Source: Pestalotiopsis fici W106-1 | Taxonomy: Eukaryota > Ascomycota > Sordariomycetes > Amphisphaeriales > Sporocadaceae | Reading direction: 5' to 3' | Length of the DNA stretch: 64,000 nucleotides | NCBI RefSeq assembly: GCF_000516985.1 | Contig: NW_006917093.1 | Location: 5,008,014-5,072,013, forward strand | Part shown: positions 1-13,333 of the stretch, one piece after another | Layout of the letters: every line of letters starts with the position of its first letter | Position numbering within the stretch: the stretch's first letter is position 1 | Made by a program: the position numbers and the translations under genes | Notes under the pieces: model-generated | Told to the model about the DNA's origin: nothing | The model's input: the letters and a program-made list of their open reading frames with translations, nothing else | The model's database searches: none

Positions 1-793
1 CCAATGTGGTCGACTCAGGAGCCAGCGGAGCAAGATCCAAAAATCTGCTAACATGCTGGAAGAGCAGAATACGGTCGCCACGAAGTTTCCGGAGATACTC
101 GGTCAACGTCTCTTCGGTAATATCGTTGGCCAGTGTGGGCGCCGGAACTGGCTCTGCCTTCTCACTCGCCAATGCGCTTTGCTCCTCAGTTAATTCAGAA
201 GCAAGCTGCTGCTTCAAGTACTCGCGGAATTCTTGGCGCCTCTCCCGCACGGTATTTGACAGGTACTGCTCGAATTCGCCATCGGTCATGCCGGCTAGCC
301 ATGGTCCGCTAAACTTCCAGCGCACATTTTCCTTCTTCACCTTGTCCTCGGCGCTTAGCGAAGTCACGTCGCTGTAATCTTCAAAGACAGACTTGGCAGG
401 CCTGGAGTCGGTGCCTTCTCGGGGCACGGTGATGTTCATGTTCATCTCTTGCCATTTCTTCAGAGTAATGGCATGGTCTGAGGAGGATCCAAAGTCGGTG
501 ACTTGTTCGATCGAGTCGACCTTCTTGACCTTCAGCAGCGGCAAGGATGACTTTGTGGTCGTCTTCAAGGGCAGCGGCCGCTTGAAGCCCCAATCTCCAA
601 CCGCGCGCGATGATTCGGGTGTCGTTACTGTGAGGTGGGTAGGGAATGGCGTTGTGGCGGTCGGTGACTTGTGCCTCGTCGCTTGTGAGAGATCAGTCGG
701 TGCTGGAATGGGCGCTGGCATGGAGAACATGCGAGACGACCGGAGCAGGGCTGCTCCGGGAGCCACGCTCCTAGATGCGCTGGCGCTGGCCAT
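1..793 (-). CDS. MRP51: Mitochondrial small-subunit ribosomal protein MRP51 (3'-truncated by window edge)
   Basis: The minus-strand frame opens with ATG at 793 and runs without a stop to base 1, giving the first 264 residues; the C-terminus lies outside the window. The N-terminus (ALLRSSRMFSMPAPIPAP), then TTPESSRAVGDWGFKRPLP around residues 56-74 and VDSIEQVTDF around 92-101, match the pattern I know from fungal Mrp51, a component of the mitochondrial 37S subunit needed to translate mitochondrial mRNAs. The Arg/Ser-rich start fits a mitochondrial presequence. No intron is needed in the visible part. The start is the only Met ahead of the conserved block. Identification is by recall of the family, not by search. 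Confidence 0.85.
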   Translation of the reverse strand, partial: MASASASRSVAPGAALLRSSRMFSMPAPIPAPTDLSQATRHKSPTATTPFPTHLTVTTPESSRAVGDWGFKRPLPLKTTTKSSLPLLKVKKVDSIEQVTDFGSSSDHAITLKKWQEMNMNITVPREGTDSRPAKSVFEDYSDVTSLSAEDKVKKENVRWKFSGPWLAGMTDGEFEQYLSNTVRERRQEFREYLKQQLASELTEEQSALASEKAEPVPAPTLANDITEETLTEYLRKLRGDRILLFQHVSRFLDLAPLAPESTTL

Positions 794-1233
794 CTCGAGA
801 GACTGCCACCTGTAAGTATTCTTCTGCCGTACACAAAGAGACTGCGCTCGTGGCCGAGCTCTTACTCAATTGCAGTGGCCCTCTGCGGATGCTTATTCGC
901 GATGATGCTAAACTTCCTCAAGAGCTCCCATGCAGAATTTCCCGGAGCACGGACCTCCTGATAGGTAATGTTCTAGCTTGCCTTGTAGATCTGCTGAGTT
1001 GGAACGAGTCGGGATGACCAGGGGCTGCCAGCTGGCAGTACCCACTAAACCTGTATAGAACTTTTTATCATATCTACATACTTTGGCTTGACTTGATTAT
1101 TTCTACCTCAACCATTGTTAAGTCAACTGCATGTTATTATTTTCTATTGACGATATTTCCAAAGCTATTAGAGGGTCTGTATCAGACGTGCATACAGCAT
1201 CATCGTGCCGACTCCAGGCAAAAATCACGTCAA
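794..1233. other. Intergenic, upstream of MRP51
   Basis: This stretch lies between the MRP51 start and the end of the next minus-strand gene. It turns AT-rich around 1050-1160. I see no coding signal, RNA gene or repeat in it; it presumably carries the MRP51 promoter. Confidence 0.6.
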
Positions 1234-1605
1234 TCAATGCCTATTTAACCTGCGGCGCCTTCGTTGCTCCAATTGATCCTGTATGACAGATCTCACGATA
1301 GGTTCCAGAACTTGTATCTGTTCCCTGACTCTCCACTCAGCCCACACGCGCAACTGCGTGGTAAGTGGAGGAGGAGGTGGTGGTGGAGGAGGAGGCGGAG
1401 GGGTCATCAGACAGTCATTGCAAAGATATCTGCTTACCCGCAATGGGAGGTCTATCTCACCCTCGCCGGGCAGTCGTGGATAGCCGCAAGAAGCAAAACG
1501 TCCCCGAGTCCTTTTGACCATGGCGCACTTTCGGCGTCGGACTTTCTGAGACGTAAATCCGGTGCATTCTGGGCAAATTCTCTCCTGAAGTTCAATTCGA
1601 CACAT
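1234..1605 (-). CDS. Small Cys- and Pro-rich hypothetical protein
   Basis: An uninterrupted 123-codon frame from ATG at 1605. I do not recognise a named family. The first 65 residues hold paired cysteines (MCRI, ICPEC, then CAM, SCGY and CNDC), spaced like a small metal- or disulfide-stabilised domain. A run of twelve prolines follows, encoded by a degenerate CCN/CCT repeat, then an Arg-rich tail ending RRRRRLNRH. There is no signal peptide or membrane segment. The Cys-patterned half looks too ordered for a chance frame, but the Pro run comes from simple repeat DNA and produces equally open glycine frames on the other strand. It could be a real fungal-specific protein or a chance ORF. Confidence 0.42.
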   Translation of the reverse strand: MCRIELQERICPECTGFTSQKVRRRKCAMVKRTRGRFASCGYPRLPGEGEIDLPLRVSRYLCNDCLMTPPPPPPPPPPPPLTTQLRVWAEWRVREQIQVLEPIVRSVIQDQLEQRRRRRLNRH

Positions 1606-2065
1606 ATTTCTGGTTTTCAGTAATGAACGGTAATGATGTCCTGGGTATGCTAAGCATATGTAATTATTTTCGCCGCTTATCTTCTCCTTTTTCTTTTTCC
1701 GGGTAGAGGTCGGACACTTTATAGTTCAACATTCCTAGCAGTGAATAACTTGAATGAAGTATGTTGTCTGATAAAATATCAGACTGACTGGATACCTCAT
1801 CTGAGAATCTTTTGGTCTATCTATTCACCGCTACGTCAGGCTGCGGCATCGCGGATCGTCTCAAAGCAGTATCAGCAGCGTAATAATACTATATCCGATT
1901 CCGCTAAATCATTTCCTATTTTGATGATGTAGCTGTCGTAATCCTAGACGAGATAATATCGACGGAGATGAATCATGACACTATCGTCGATAAAGTCTTT
2001 CGACCTTTCCAAATTCCCAAGAAATTGGCTGCATGTCTGCTGAAGCCACGAAGCAAATGTCAGAG
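1606..2065. other. Intergenic, 3' side of PMS1
   Basis: Between the small Cys-rich gene and the PMS1 stop codon. It is AT-rich with pyrimidine runs near 1680-1700. No feature recognised. Confidence 0.6.
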
Positions 2066-5000
2066 TCAGTTAGGATTTGATGTGCGTTGCTCCTTAAGAT
2101 ACGCTGACCAATTCGTTGAAGTTCCTGGCTCTCCATCGGGCCCATCGCCCTCCTGCCAGACCGAGTCGTTCCAAGCACCAAGTCCACAGAGATGCCTCAT
2201 GGTAGGACGACCATGCGGGCAGTTCCATGGTTTATCAAGTTCTCCCATATGTCTCACAAGCTTTTCCATCTGCTTGTTTGAGAGTGATTTGCCAATCATG
2301 ACACTGCTGCGGCAAGCACGCATGGCGAACATTTTGCGTACTTTTGACGGACGAGGTATGGTATTCACAGACGTGGATTGATGATCCGTGAGGAGAGAGA
2401 TCAGCTCCTCGAGATCTGCAAGCGTAAAAGTCGTCTCCCGGCTCAGAGGCAAACTAAGCAGCTGGCAACGAGATCCGACTGGCTGATAGCCACTTTCATC
2501 GATACTGACTTGAAAACCATTGCTTTCCAGTGCTTCAATGTTTTCCTTGATGACCTCTTCTTCAATTGCGGTAAGCTCGAGAGCTTTGGGCTGTACAAGC
2601 CTCTGTGATTGTACCACTGTGGTTGCTTGCAAGCGCTCGAAGTTATATTTTTCGTCCGTTGCGTGCTGGTCGATAATAAACAGTTCGTCGTCCACAGCAT
2701 GCCAGTCTTCTGCATCATCTGTATTCCTACTCGCGTAGCGAATCGCCAGGATGAAACCGAGATTAAATTGACCAACTATTTTCATCTTGTCAAAATCAGA
2801 CTTTGAAATGGTCAAAGAAAGCTTCTCCTCCGCATCTTCACCTGAGATATCATTCTTCGAAAAGTCTGCATCTGCACCAAGTGTGGTATGCGAAGAATAT
2901 TCATCGAGTGAGGAAAGAGCTGCAGCGATCGTGTCGGTATTGGTGCGAACTTTCTGCATAAATTGGCATGTGGCATCCTTCCGTCTCGTCATGCCTTTGA
3001 CAAAAGTCTGCTGCCGTTTTTGTGACTCTTCAGCAGTGATCTTTGCCACATCCTCTGCACTGTCGATCATGTCACGAACTCTGTCTTCCTCTTGTGCCTT
3101 TTGCTCGGCTTCATCCGCAAATTCCTGCTCGCTCCGAACAGGAAGATTTGAGTTGGACAACTCGAGCTCATACGCATCGGCGCTGTCAGTCTCACGACTT
3201 ATAGCTGAGTGGGCAGGCGTGCCTCTGCCAATGCCTGAAGCATGCGTCTCAATCTGTCCTGACTTCGCTTCGCTGATGGGGGAAGCAGGCTCTTCGTCTG
3301 CATCTTTGTCACTCTCTACAAATAGGCCTTCACTTGCTGCACTGGCAGTGCTTGGTGATCTGGACCTCCTCGGGCTTTCCCCAAGACTAGGCATTAGCCC
3401 GATACCTTCAGAGCAGGCGTGAGAGGAGCTTGATGCCGAGAACATTTGCGTCAAGCGACCCTTGAAGGACGGCATTTGCGCGGCTTTTTGCGCAGTACTT
3501 TGATCCTCGTGTGACTTCCCTGGGTTGGACCTTTCAGTTCGGACCTTTTTCGCAGGCGAGCCTATGATACTAGTAACGGTTTCACCATCTATCGTAATTG
3601 TAGCAATTTCAGGTGCGGTACGTTTAAATCTTCTTGGGCTCCATTGCACGTTTTTGATCTCGGATGTTCGAGAGGGTCTGCCAACACTTGGAATGGGAGA
3701 CTCAGGTGTTGCCTGATTTTCGTGATCGATATCCACGGTTTCGGTACTTGCTTTATTTCGACTCAGCTCATCGAGGCGAGCTACAAAGCCTGCTCTTTGT
3801 GGTGATAACAGACTTGTCTTCTCGGGAAATTTGTGATCAAGGCTATTGCCTTCGGTTATCTGACTAGATCGGGTAATGTCAGATGTCGTAGAATCGATTG
3901 GCTTTGGTACGCCAGGACCCTGTGGACGATCTGTGGATCTTTTGTCCAGCCACCGACTGATGAAAGTTGGACCTTCGCTGGATTGCGCTGCGTTTGAATA
4001 AGAGGTGCCGCGGTTCTGCTGCTGATCTCCCACTGTTTCGTCTTCATCTGGGTTCTGGCCAGTAGGTGTGTCCACCTCGTCCTCATCATTGTGATCATCG
4101 TTTTTGGGGTTCATTGAAGTACTCCTATTGCTTCTGGGTTCACTTTCCACTGTATTCTGGCGGTTTACTGCTAGCTTTCTGGCAGCTGCCTGTTTTGGGC
4201 CATTGAGCTGTGATGCTGGGACTGAATAATCCTGCACCTCGAACAGGGCGATAAGTGACTCCCTAAGGTTATCGAGTAGTCGAGATTGATCATGCAGTAA
4301 GATGGTTCGCTTGTCTGGGCTGACGTTGACATCATACATGTGCGTGTCTAACTGTATATCTGCACAGATGAACGGCGATTGAGACGAGTTGTAAGATTTG
4401 TAGACCTCGTTGAAGACTTTGGCAAACTGAGGCAACCCACAAGGCCGCCCATTAACAAAGAACATCTGCCGATCAGGGGTCTGTCGACCTTCTCCGTGGG
4501 CAGGCCTGGACACATGACCGCGGATCTTGACTTCTTTCGTATTCGTTTCTTTTTTTGTCACCAATCGCTGGCTCGGGGCTGTAGTAGGCTCCAGCTCGAG
4601 ATCCAGCTCAAGAGGTATGAGAACCGTCAGGGTTTTGGCTCCGAAAACATTGACGATATTTTCTCGTGTGGTGGCATTGCCTTTGGTTGAGAACAGAATG
4701 ATCTTCTTGCCCTTATTGGGTTGCTGCGAAACAGAGAATTTAACCCTGGTCAAGATGCAGGCATACTGGTTAAGTAAGCCGATGACTTTGTTCCACTCCC
4801 TCTTGATATTCCGCTGCAGCTCACGCCGCCTGACTGGCAAATTGTTGAAAAGGTCCTCAACGACGACTGTGGTGCCTTTCTGGGCTGCAACGACAGACGT
4901 CCCTCGAAGTGTCCCAGATATTTCAAACTCGAGTCTGGTGCCCTTGGGAGCATCCGAGGCCAGGCAAGTGAGAACAGAGAATTTGGAAAGAGCACAAAGT

Positions 5001-5416
5001 GACGAAAGAGCCTCTCCTCGAAACCCAAAAGTTTCAAGCGAAGCGAGGTCCTCGTAGGTTGAGAGCTTTGAGGTATAGTGTTTCAAGGCCAGTGTTTCGT
5101 AGTTGTCCGGAGCGATGCCACCGCCATTATCCTGAACTTCAATGGAATCCAGCCCTTGGTTCTTGAAACGCACCTCTAAAGGATAACTGGTCAGTGTTTG
5201 TGGTGAAAGGGTCGGTATGACAAAAGACGCACCGATATTTGTAGCTCCCGCATCCACACTATTCTCAACCAGTTCCTTCACCACGGAGCAAAGGTCGACG
5301 ATGACCTGCCCTGATTGAATTTGGTGGACCTGCAACACACCTTGTCAGTGATGCTTCTCGCTATGTCGCGCGATGGATCTCACCGTCCGGGCCTCGATGG
5401 CCTTGATGGTTGCCAT
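2066..5416 (-). CDS. PMS1: DNA mismatch repair endonuclease PMS1 (MutL family)
   Basis: Three exons: 5416-5384, 5329-5233 and 5175-2066, giving 1079 residues. The ATG at 5416 starts MATIKAIEART, and splicing joins it to VHQIQSGQVIVDL; introns of 54 and 57 bases have GTGAGA/TTGCAG and GTGCGT/TTTAG ends with CTGAC branch sites. The N-terminal GHKL ATPase motifs are present: VVKELVENSVDAGAT, DNGGGI and GFRGEALSSL. A long acidic, Ser-rich linker follows. The C-terminal endonuclease motif DQHATDEKYNFE fits DQHA(X)2E(X)4E and starts near residue 879; MRACRSS and CPHGRPT complete the metal site. Eukaryotic Pms1 pairs with Mlh1 to nick DNA during postreplicative mismatch repair in the nucleus. All catalytic motifs are intact, so it should be active. 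Confidence 0.97.
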
Positions 5417-8400
5417 TGAAGCTTGACAGTTCACCTCGCAAACGCTGTGGCGCGTTTGTCCGATAAGTGCAGCAGTTCGATTACCGAGGTGACATTTCAA
5501 CCAGTGTGAAAAAAGAAAGAAAGAAACAGGAAACCTCAAATCTCAGACATGAGCGATAAATCAAACAAGTGCAGTCGAGGCTTCCTACGATTTATTCCTG
5601 CACAACGAGGCACATGCAAACAGCATGGTCCATTTGCTGTAGCTTCGTCGCGTCTTCCTTAATTGAAAACGCGTCACAGGTTGATGTGGCGTCATATGTG
5701 GCTTGACCCTCTAGGTACAGAGTACGCACCGCTAGTGCATCTTACATACCTAGGTCCGTACGGTTCTTCAAGTCCATTACCTGTATTGATTGTTGCCGCT
5801 CTTCGCCTCCTAACTTCCTCCTCGTACACTAATAGATGTCATGACTATCATGTCTTGACTTGCCATAATAATTCTTGTCACATTGTGCACTCAAAGATGA
5901 GGTTGGCATGAACAAGAATCACTTGATTAAAAACGCTCGTGCTTGCCTGTACATGATACTGCAATTATACTAGATCGCCCCAATGACCCATATACATATC
6001 GACATATTTCCAGAGAGCTTTCAATTCTTCGCCTTAGGTAAGATGGAAAGATTTAACAGGGCTCAATTATTGTAGCCCGTGGGACTGTCGAGTAGAGACA
6101 TTTTCGGCCTGCACCCCCGTTCCCATGACATTTACTATGGACTTATTGAAGTACAGCATGAATCGATGTTGCTGAGAATTTACATGTATTGCCAACGACG
6201 CGAATCCAATTGCTCTGCGTAATTGGGTTCCGGCATATAGCTGTGGCTGCTCTGTAGTCTGGCCTATTGAGGGACTCAAGGCAGGAAGGCCTCATGGCTC
6301 CCCTCCTCTCTTAAAATTGTTTCCTTTTCCTTCTGGCTTTTGGCGTCAATCTTGGGAAAGAGCCGCACGAGGCACAGCATTGGCTTGCTAAATAGTGTGC
6401 GGAGGCCAAAGTCAATCGTGCATCGCGAAAAAGTCAATCTCTATTCAACACTGAAACAATATGCATGTGCCACTAGATAGTCGCGATCTGGACGCCAAGT
6501 ATGTATAGTTCGGACTTCTTTCACGAAATCACCAGCCTCCTAATGCCATCTGACACCCGATAATACTTTAGTGATGCTGAGAAATAGGATGACCTACAGG
6601 TAATTAGGACTCAGGGAGGCGGGAAANNNNNNNNNNNNNNNNNNNNNNNNNNNNNNNNNNNNNNNNNNNNNNNNNNNNNNNNNNNNNNNNNNNNNNNNNN
6701 NNNNNNNNNNNNNNNNNNNNNNNNNNGGGGGGGGCCGAACATGATGAGTCTACAGCTGTTTTTGTCTTTGATATCCATAAGTCGGGGGATCTTCGCCACG
6801 GATAGGCACGGTTGGTTGATCGTAATGGGATGCATGGTCAATCTCAGTGTATCAGTTGAATCAAGCAAGCAAAACCAGTGCCAGCACTTGGTCCAGCCGG
6901 CAGCTTCGGGAATATCTCAAGTCCCATCCCTGTCTCATCCAGTAGATATCCCTGAGAGGCCTTTGGAGGCTTGGCTTGGCGTGCGATCCGAAGAACTTCC
7001 AGCGTGCGGAACCAGCGGCGACGGCGCTCGGATGACGTGCTAAAAAAGAAGAAAAACCCCCACTGCATTTACCACTGAAACATGTCACCACCGGGAGTCG
7101 TCGTGGTGAGTGCACGACATAGATCGTTGATGCACATGTGCTTACTTACACATTTGCAAGCAAGCACCAAAGACATCCTTCAATAGCTTCACTCCAAATG
7201 GCAGCCTGATTCATGTATCAATCGTATAAACCTTCATTGCGCCCTTCTCAGTCTGAGCTGGCGACAGATGATTGAATCTACATTACTTACAAACGGCCAA
7301 CAAGACTCAGTGAGGTATACGAGTACAGAACGGCCCTTATCCCTGTAATCTGCTGTGTCGATGTGGTGGGTATGGCGGTTTGGGTGCCAGGTTGGCAGGG
7401 TAGGATACGCAGTCGGGGTTTTCTAGTCGGAGCCGTTCAAGAATGCGAGGGACCGTCAATCAATGCAGCCTCTTCTGAGCTGTTGCCGACACGAGCTGCA
7501 CCTGTGCAGGTCTACGTAACTGATGTGGCAGACTTTGACCGTGAATAGTAAGGCTGAGAATTGGCCCTGGACAGCTGATCCGCTTGAGGTCTCGTGGCGT
7601 TGATGAAGGCAACTTCCACGAAAAAGGGCGAAAAGGGTTACGGCCGCTTAGTGACGACAATAAAACTACAGGCAAAGTCTTTGAGTTTAAGATAAGTAGT
7701 TCCAGACTTTTTGGCCTATTGTTGAGAGGTGGGAAACCTGAATCCACTTGCATGAGTAGCATTGATGGAGCCTGCAAATTGCGAGTCTTGTTAGATACAA
7801 GCTTATATTCAATGCTGGCCAAAGTGGGCTGCTTGCCCTGAATAAATCGAGAAAGATCAAGCGACTTTAGATGGCATTACAGGACCGCAACTCGGGACGT
7901 GATCACCGTTAGAGCCAATGCAATACATCGCAGTATAATGCCATAATAGCAACTAATAGTATACCTCATAGAAACCAAAACCGAGTCCCTGATTGTGTCT
8001 TTTCGCAGTGATGCGCCTTGAAAAAAGCAATGTATATGAAACATGCCGGGTTCGCCTACAGGCTCGAGCATTCCTCGAAACATTATTCTATCTCTGCTTG
8101 GCTCGCCAAGCCAAATGATCCTCAATTGCCCGAGTGAATAGTCTAATTATATCAACTGGTCACGTTGAAGCAGGTCAATCAACTAGATTGTACTCTGGCC
8201 GGCTTATCTAGGAGATAGTGAAAGTTAATCTGCCCGAGTACATAGTAGTGAACCTGACACAACTACATGTACTTACATTCAGTATGCAATTTTATTCCGA
8301 TCGTGTCATTCGATACATGTGTATGATGGTCGTAATTCTACCTAAGCAGAGGGTCACGAATGGGTAAGCCAGCTATGGCGCATCACTCAGGTTCTTTCGA

Positions 8401-9811
8401 GCCGCCAGATAAGGAATCACCAACCTGGAACTTGTTTTGACCGAGAATAATCAAGGGAGGAGGGAGGGAGAAAGAAAAAAAGGCAGCAGCAGCATCACAC
8501 AGTATTCCGCAGGATCCCAGCAAGTCCGGTCACAAACCCTGGCACAACTGCACACGAATGCAGCACAGATGATATGGAGGTACGTATGTAAATAGTAGCA
8601 TGCAACCATCAGAAACATCCTTGCGCAAACCACTCTCGCTTCTGCCGGTGGTGTCAGCATTTGTAAAGGCACCAAAGTCACATCATTCGTTACTCAAGAG
8701 ATATCGCAAGCAACGTCGTGGAAGACTATGCATCAGTTCCCGAACGGCATCTCATGATTGTGGCATTTGCCTACCTTGCGGATAGAGTACATCAACTGAA
8801 GTGGTTGGTCTATTACACAGTATAAGGAAAAAGAAAAGTGGACCATTGTAGACTTTCTTGGTGGAAATGATTAGTGGGTGGCAGTGGTCATCGTACCCCC
8901 AGACGCTTTTGAGCTGGTGTTTTTGCCTTTAAGCCTTGCCCCGTACTGATCTCTGCCAGCCACCTGTGTGACCTGGCCTGGTAACTTGGAAGCACTGTGG
9001 ACAAACAAGATGAATTAGTGAGTGAAAAGAAAAGAAAAACAGAGCTACTTGTGCCACCGAAGGCTGCATTGCGCGCGAAACATCCGTCGAATGAGCTTCT
9101 TCGGGCTATTTCGAAACGCATGGGAGCTACCCAACTAGACAGACGTCCTCGCAATTAGTAGCACCTAGTATCGACATTTCTCTCCGTTCAGCCAGCCCAG
9201 CCGACGATCAACCTTTTTTTTCTTCCCTCTCTCGCCAGCCCAAAACACTGGACACAAACAGATCGACGCCTCACTGCGCGCCTGCAGTTAACTGCCCCCC
9301 GTCCACTCGCTTGCTGGAGTCGTCGGCCTCCTGGGAGTTCCCAATTCTCACTAGGTAGGCCCAGCCGCCCGAGCCCGCTGCTACTTCGGTGCTTGGTCCT
9401 GTCGGGAGCCCACATTCGTTTCCACTGCCTTTTCTGCAACCCCATGACCGCTAGCTTGGCCCTTGGACTTCTCCTTCTTTACCCAAGGGGATCGGCACCC
9501 CTTCAAATCCACTACTGGTAAATGGTTGCGCAAATCCACGCCTCGAGTGCCCGTCTGCTTGGTGCTACTACCTGCTGCTAGTAGCTGCTGCTTGCACAAT
9601 CATTACCAGTGGCCGGATTCCCTTCCTTGATGTGCAACAGACGTCTTCTTCGTTGTCAAAAACGCAGCTCCAGGCGGTACCGCTCTCTCCACCACGGCTG
9701 CAACGGACGACGAACAAACGAACGAACGGACGACTAAACATTCCAGTGGGGTTTTGACCAAGTCCGCCCCCATTGCTTGTTCAGTGGGCGCGCCCGCCTC
9801 TTGCTTGGCAC
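5417..9811. other. 4.4-kb divergent intergenic region between PMS1 and BST1
   Basis: No convincing gene. Open frames here are short, overlap each other and show no recognisable motif. The 100-N assembly gap lies inside it, so a small gene could be hidden or cut. The last 600 bases before BST1 are pyrimidine-rich with short ACGAACGAACG-like repeats near 9712-9733, as expected for a fungal promoter or 5' leader. Confidence 0.55.
6627..6726. other. Assembly gap (100 N)
   Basis: Exactly 100 N, the usual placeholder for a gap of unknown size. The right edge begins with eight G (6727-6734) and the left edge ends GGCGGGAAA, suggesting that a G-rich or homopolymer tract stopped the assembly. Confidence 0.98.
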
Positions 9812-12800
9812 ATGGAGAGGCGCTCGTCAGGTTCGTCCGAGGATAGCATTACTGCGTCTGTCGAGACACCCTCAGCCAGCACCGATGGCCGACAGACGAT
9901 ACCGAACGGCTCGCGCAGTGTAGGGCAAACCGTGCCTTCGGACCGGCAGTCCGACAGACCGGAAAAGACGGCGCAAAATGCAAGCAGTAGACACTCTTTT
10001 GCAAGGATACGGCGTCAGAGCAGTAACATCAATTGGAAGCCGGCCCACTCGAGAAACGGCTCACGCACTGGTTCCTTGGAGAAAGAGGCGTTCGCGCAAC
10101 CACATACCACCTCAATCCTGGTTACAAATTCCCCAGACAGTGACACTGGCGAGGAGGAGGAAAAGATGGCAGATAAGAGGCAGACGGGACACCGGCCATG
10201 GATGCGTAGTCCATGGCGCATGACCCTCAGGGCCTTTTTGACGGCAGTCATAGGCATATCACTGCTGACAGCCATTCTCAATTCTTCATGGACACGCCAG
10301 CTGGATTCCAAGGGTTGCCGCATGTCCTATATGAGTCCAAGTTATGTTCATATGAGTGACTTTGATACCGAGCATACAAGATTTGCTAGCAAGTACTCAT
10401 TGTACCTTTACAGAGAGAGTGGCATTTCTGCCGGCAACACGGTATGTGCAAACCCACCAAGATGACAGAGAACTTAGCCGATTTAATAATTGATGTAGGT
10501 CACGGGTATACCGGTTTTGTTCATCCCAGGCAATGCTGGAAGTTACAAGCAGGTCCGACCTATTGCAGCCGAAGCTGCCAGATATTTTCACGATGTGCTG
10601 CAGCACGACCCAGTGTTAGCGGATGCTGGGAAACAAAATCTTGATTTCTTCACAGTGGACTTCAATGAGGATTTTACTGCCTTTCACGGACAGACTATAC
10701 TGGATCAGGCCGAATATTTGAACGAAGTGATACGGTATATATTATCTCTCTACCTGGATCCAAAAATGTCCAGGGGCCGCAATCCGGATCTGCCAGATCC
10801 AGCTTCTGTAATTGTCTTGGGTCATTCCATGGGAGGCATTGTAGCCCGAACCATGCTGGTTATGCCAAATTACCAGACAAATTCCATCAACACAATCATC
10901 ACCATGTCCGCCCCCCATGCTCGACCGCCAGTAAGCTTCGACTCCCAGATTATCAAAACCTATGACGACATCAACAACTTCTGGAGACAAGCTTATTCTC
11001 AAAAATGGGCCAACAACAATCCCTTGTGGCATGTCACACTCGTTTCTATAGCTGGAGGTGGACTCGATACCGTCGTTCCGTCTGATTACGCCAGTGTGGA
11101 GTCAATTGTCCCAGCGACTCATGGCTTCACTGTCTTTACGACTTCGGTTCCTAATGTGTGGACGAGCATGGATCATGCTGCAATTTTGTGGTGTGACCAA
11201 TTTCGCAAAGTCATCACGCGCGTGCTCTATGATATCGTCGATACTGGCCGGGCTTCTCAAACCAAGCCTCGGGCAGAGAGAATGAGAGTGTTCAAGAAGT
11301 GGTTATTGACGGGAATGGAAGACATTGCTGAAAAGACTCTCTCCCATTCGGATCCACAGATTCTCTTGACTCTAGAGGATAACTCCAACACCGTTCTCAA
11401 ACAAGGAGAACGCCTTGTGCTCCATCAGCTCGGCCAGGCAGGCAAACCGCGAGCGCACCTCCTCCCAATTCCACCTCATTCGTCTTCGGAGCCAAAGCGA
11501 TTCACTCTCCTAACAGACACGAAATTGGACTTGGCTGGAGACAACGGCAAACTCGAAGTCTTGTTCTGCACGGTCTTTCCCCTGCAACCAGGAGCATCCA
11601 ATATCTTGTTTTCAATGAATATGGACCTGTCAGGCGACAGCACAGGCTCGACTCGCCTCGCTTGCAAAAACGTCGCCCCCGACCTGATTACACTTCCTAG
11701 ATCTACAGCACGCACGGAATTCCCATTTTATCGAGATGGTGAGCAGCCACTGGCGCCGTTCTCTTATTTGCAATACGATCTGGAAGATGTAGTCGAGTAT
11801 GAATTCGTGGCTGTCGTTGAGAAAGCTACATCAACGACTCCTGGTTGGCTCGTTGCCGAGTTCAGCGAAGAGAAGAATTATCTGCTATCCAGCCATGTCA
11901 GTCTGCAACGACTGCTTTCCTTTGGGCTTCAAGTTCAGCTTCCTGCAAATCACCCGATGGTGACGGAGCTCAGGATACCATCGGTCAAAAGCAGCATGCT
12001 GGCATATCATCTGGAAATCAGCAAGCAGTCTTGTGGCAACCGCGAACACTTTGCGCCCCTTGTACGGCAATATTTGAGCGAACCATACGAGTCTAAATTC
12101 TTCGTGAACGCGAGAGATATCAAGGTCAGCCTGCATGGAGTTGCGCCTTATGTGCCTCCACCGATGAGAGCCAAGCGCTCTCAGGACGGGCTCAGTTTCC
12201 AGTTTTGGACAGATCCCTCTTGCGACTCTGGCTTGTCTCTTCGCCTGCGCGTCGACCCATACGGCAGCCTTGGAAAATTGTACATGCGCTACCGCACTGT
12301 ATTTGCGGCCTTCCCGCTACTTGTGGTCACTTTGGTTTTGCGAAAGCAATTTAGGGTCTATGACAACACTGGGGTGTTCATTTCATTCATGGATGGCCTC
12401 GATAGTTGCCTTCGACAGTCACTACCGCTTCTTCTGCTGTCCTTAACCCTTTTCGGGTTATCCGTTGGCCATTCCGGCTCCTCGACTGGCTCCTGGTTGT
12501 GGAAGAATGTGGCAGGCTCTGTGAATTTCCAACAAAACGACCTCCTCATTGGCACAGCGGATCCATTTTTCTGGTTTCTGGTGCCCATGATTGGCGTCGT
12601 ATGTGTAGGAGTTTGCATTTGTTTCCACTATGCAACACTTTTGCTGACGTCTATCATCTGTACTATATATGGTGTAATGACAAGAAGCCGAACTCGGACA
12701 AACAGAGACGATAAGAAACGTGCCCTTTCGCCCATGTTCATACCTTCTTCACCAAGGCGTCGATTTATTACGACGAGCATATTGTTGTTTCTGGTGTCGA

Positions 12801-13333
12801 CGTTTATACCTTACCAGTTTGCATATGTGGTTGCTTGCTTAGTGCAACTTAGCACAAGCGTCAGAGCTCTACGCTTCTTTCGCGAGGCCCCTTCCATCGG
12901 AAATTCGAACTTTTACAACTACGTCCACTCTATTCTACTACTTATGCTATGGGTTCTGCCCATCAACCTACCTACCCTGGTCGTGTGGGTACGAAATCTA
13001 GCTGTCCAGTGGTTCACACCATTCTCGTCACATCATAATGTGTTGTCGATCCTGCCTTTCATTTTCATGGTTGAGACCTTGACGACAGGCAAAATGGTGC
13101 CGCGGCTCACAAGTCGATTGAGACACCTGACAAGCTTTCTGCTCTTCGGCATTGCCATATATGCGGCTGTCTATGGCGTGTCGCATGCCTACATGTTGCA
13201 CTATCTGATCAACATTGTGGCAGCTTGGCTCGTAGCAATTCATTCAACGACTGATTCGTTTTCGGTTGCTGGAATGAGAGCCCTGTTCGATGGTGATCTC
13301 TCAGACCACCGCAAACAAGGCAAGAATCCATAA
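9812..13333 (+). CDS. BST1: GPI inositol-deacylase (Bst1/PGAP1 family)
   Basis: Two exons, 9812-10441 and 10499-13333, joined over a 57-base GTATGT..TAG intron to give 1154 residues. The ATG at 9812 is the first in frame. A Ser-rich cytosolic N-terminus of about 135 residues precedes a membrane segment near 137-157 (MTLRAFLTAVIGISLL). The junction reads VTGIPVLFIPGNAGSYKQV, a block characteristic of the family, and the lipase nucleophile lies in GHSMGG with Ser near residue 320. Several hydrophobic segments fill the C-terminal third. Known homologues sit in the ER membrane and remove the acyl chain from inositol of new GPI anchors, which helps GPI proteins leave the ER. The catalytic motif is intact. 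Confidence 0.96.

Noticed and set aside
2787..3422. 211-codon plus-strand open frame
   Set aside because: Opposite strand of the low-complexity PMS1 linker; no domain and no ordered sequence.
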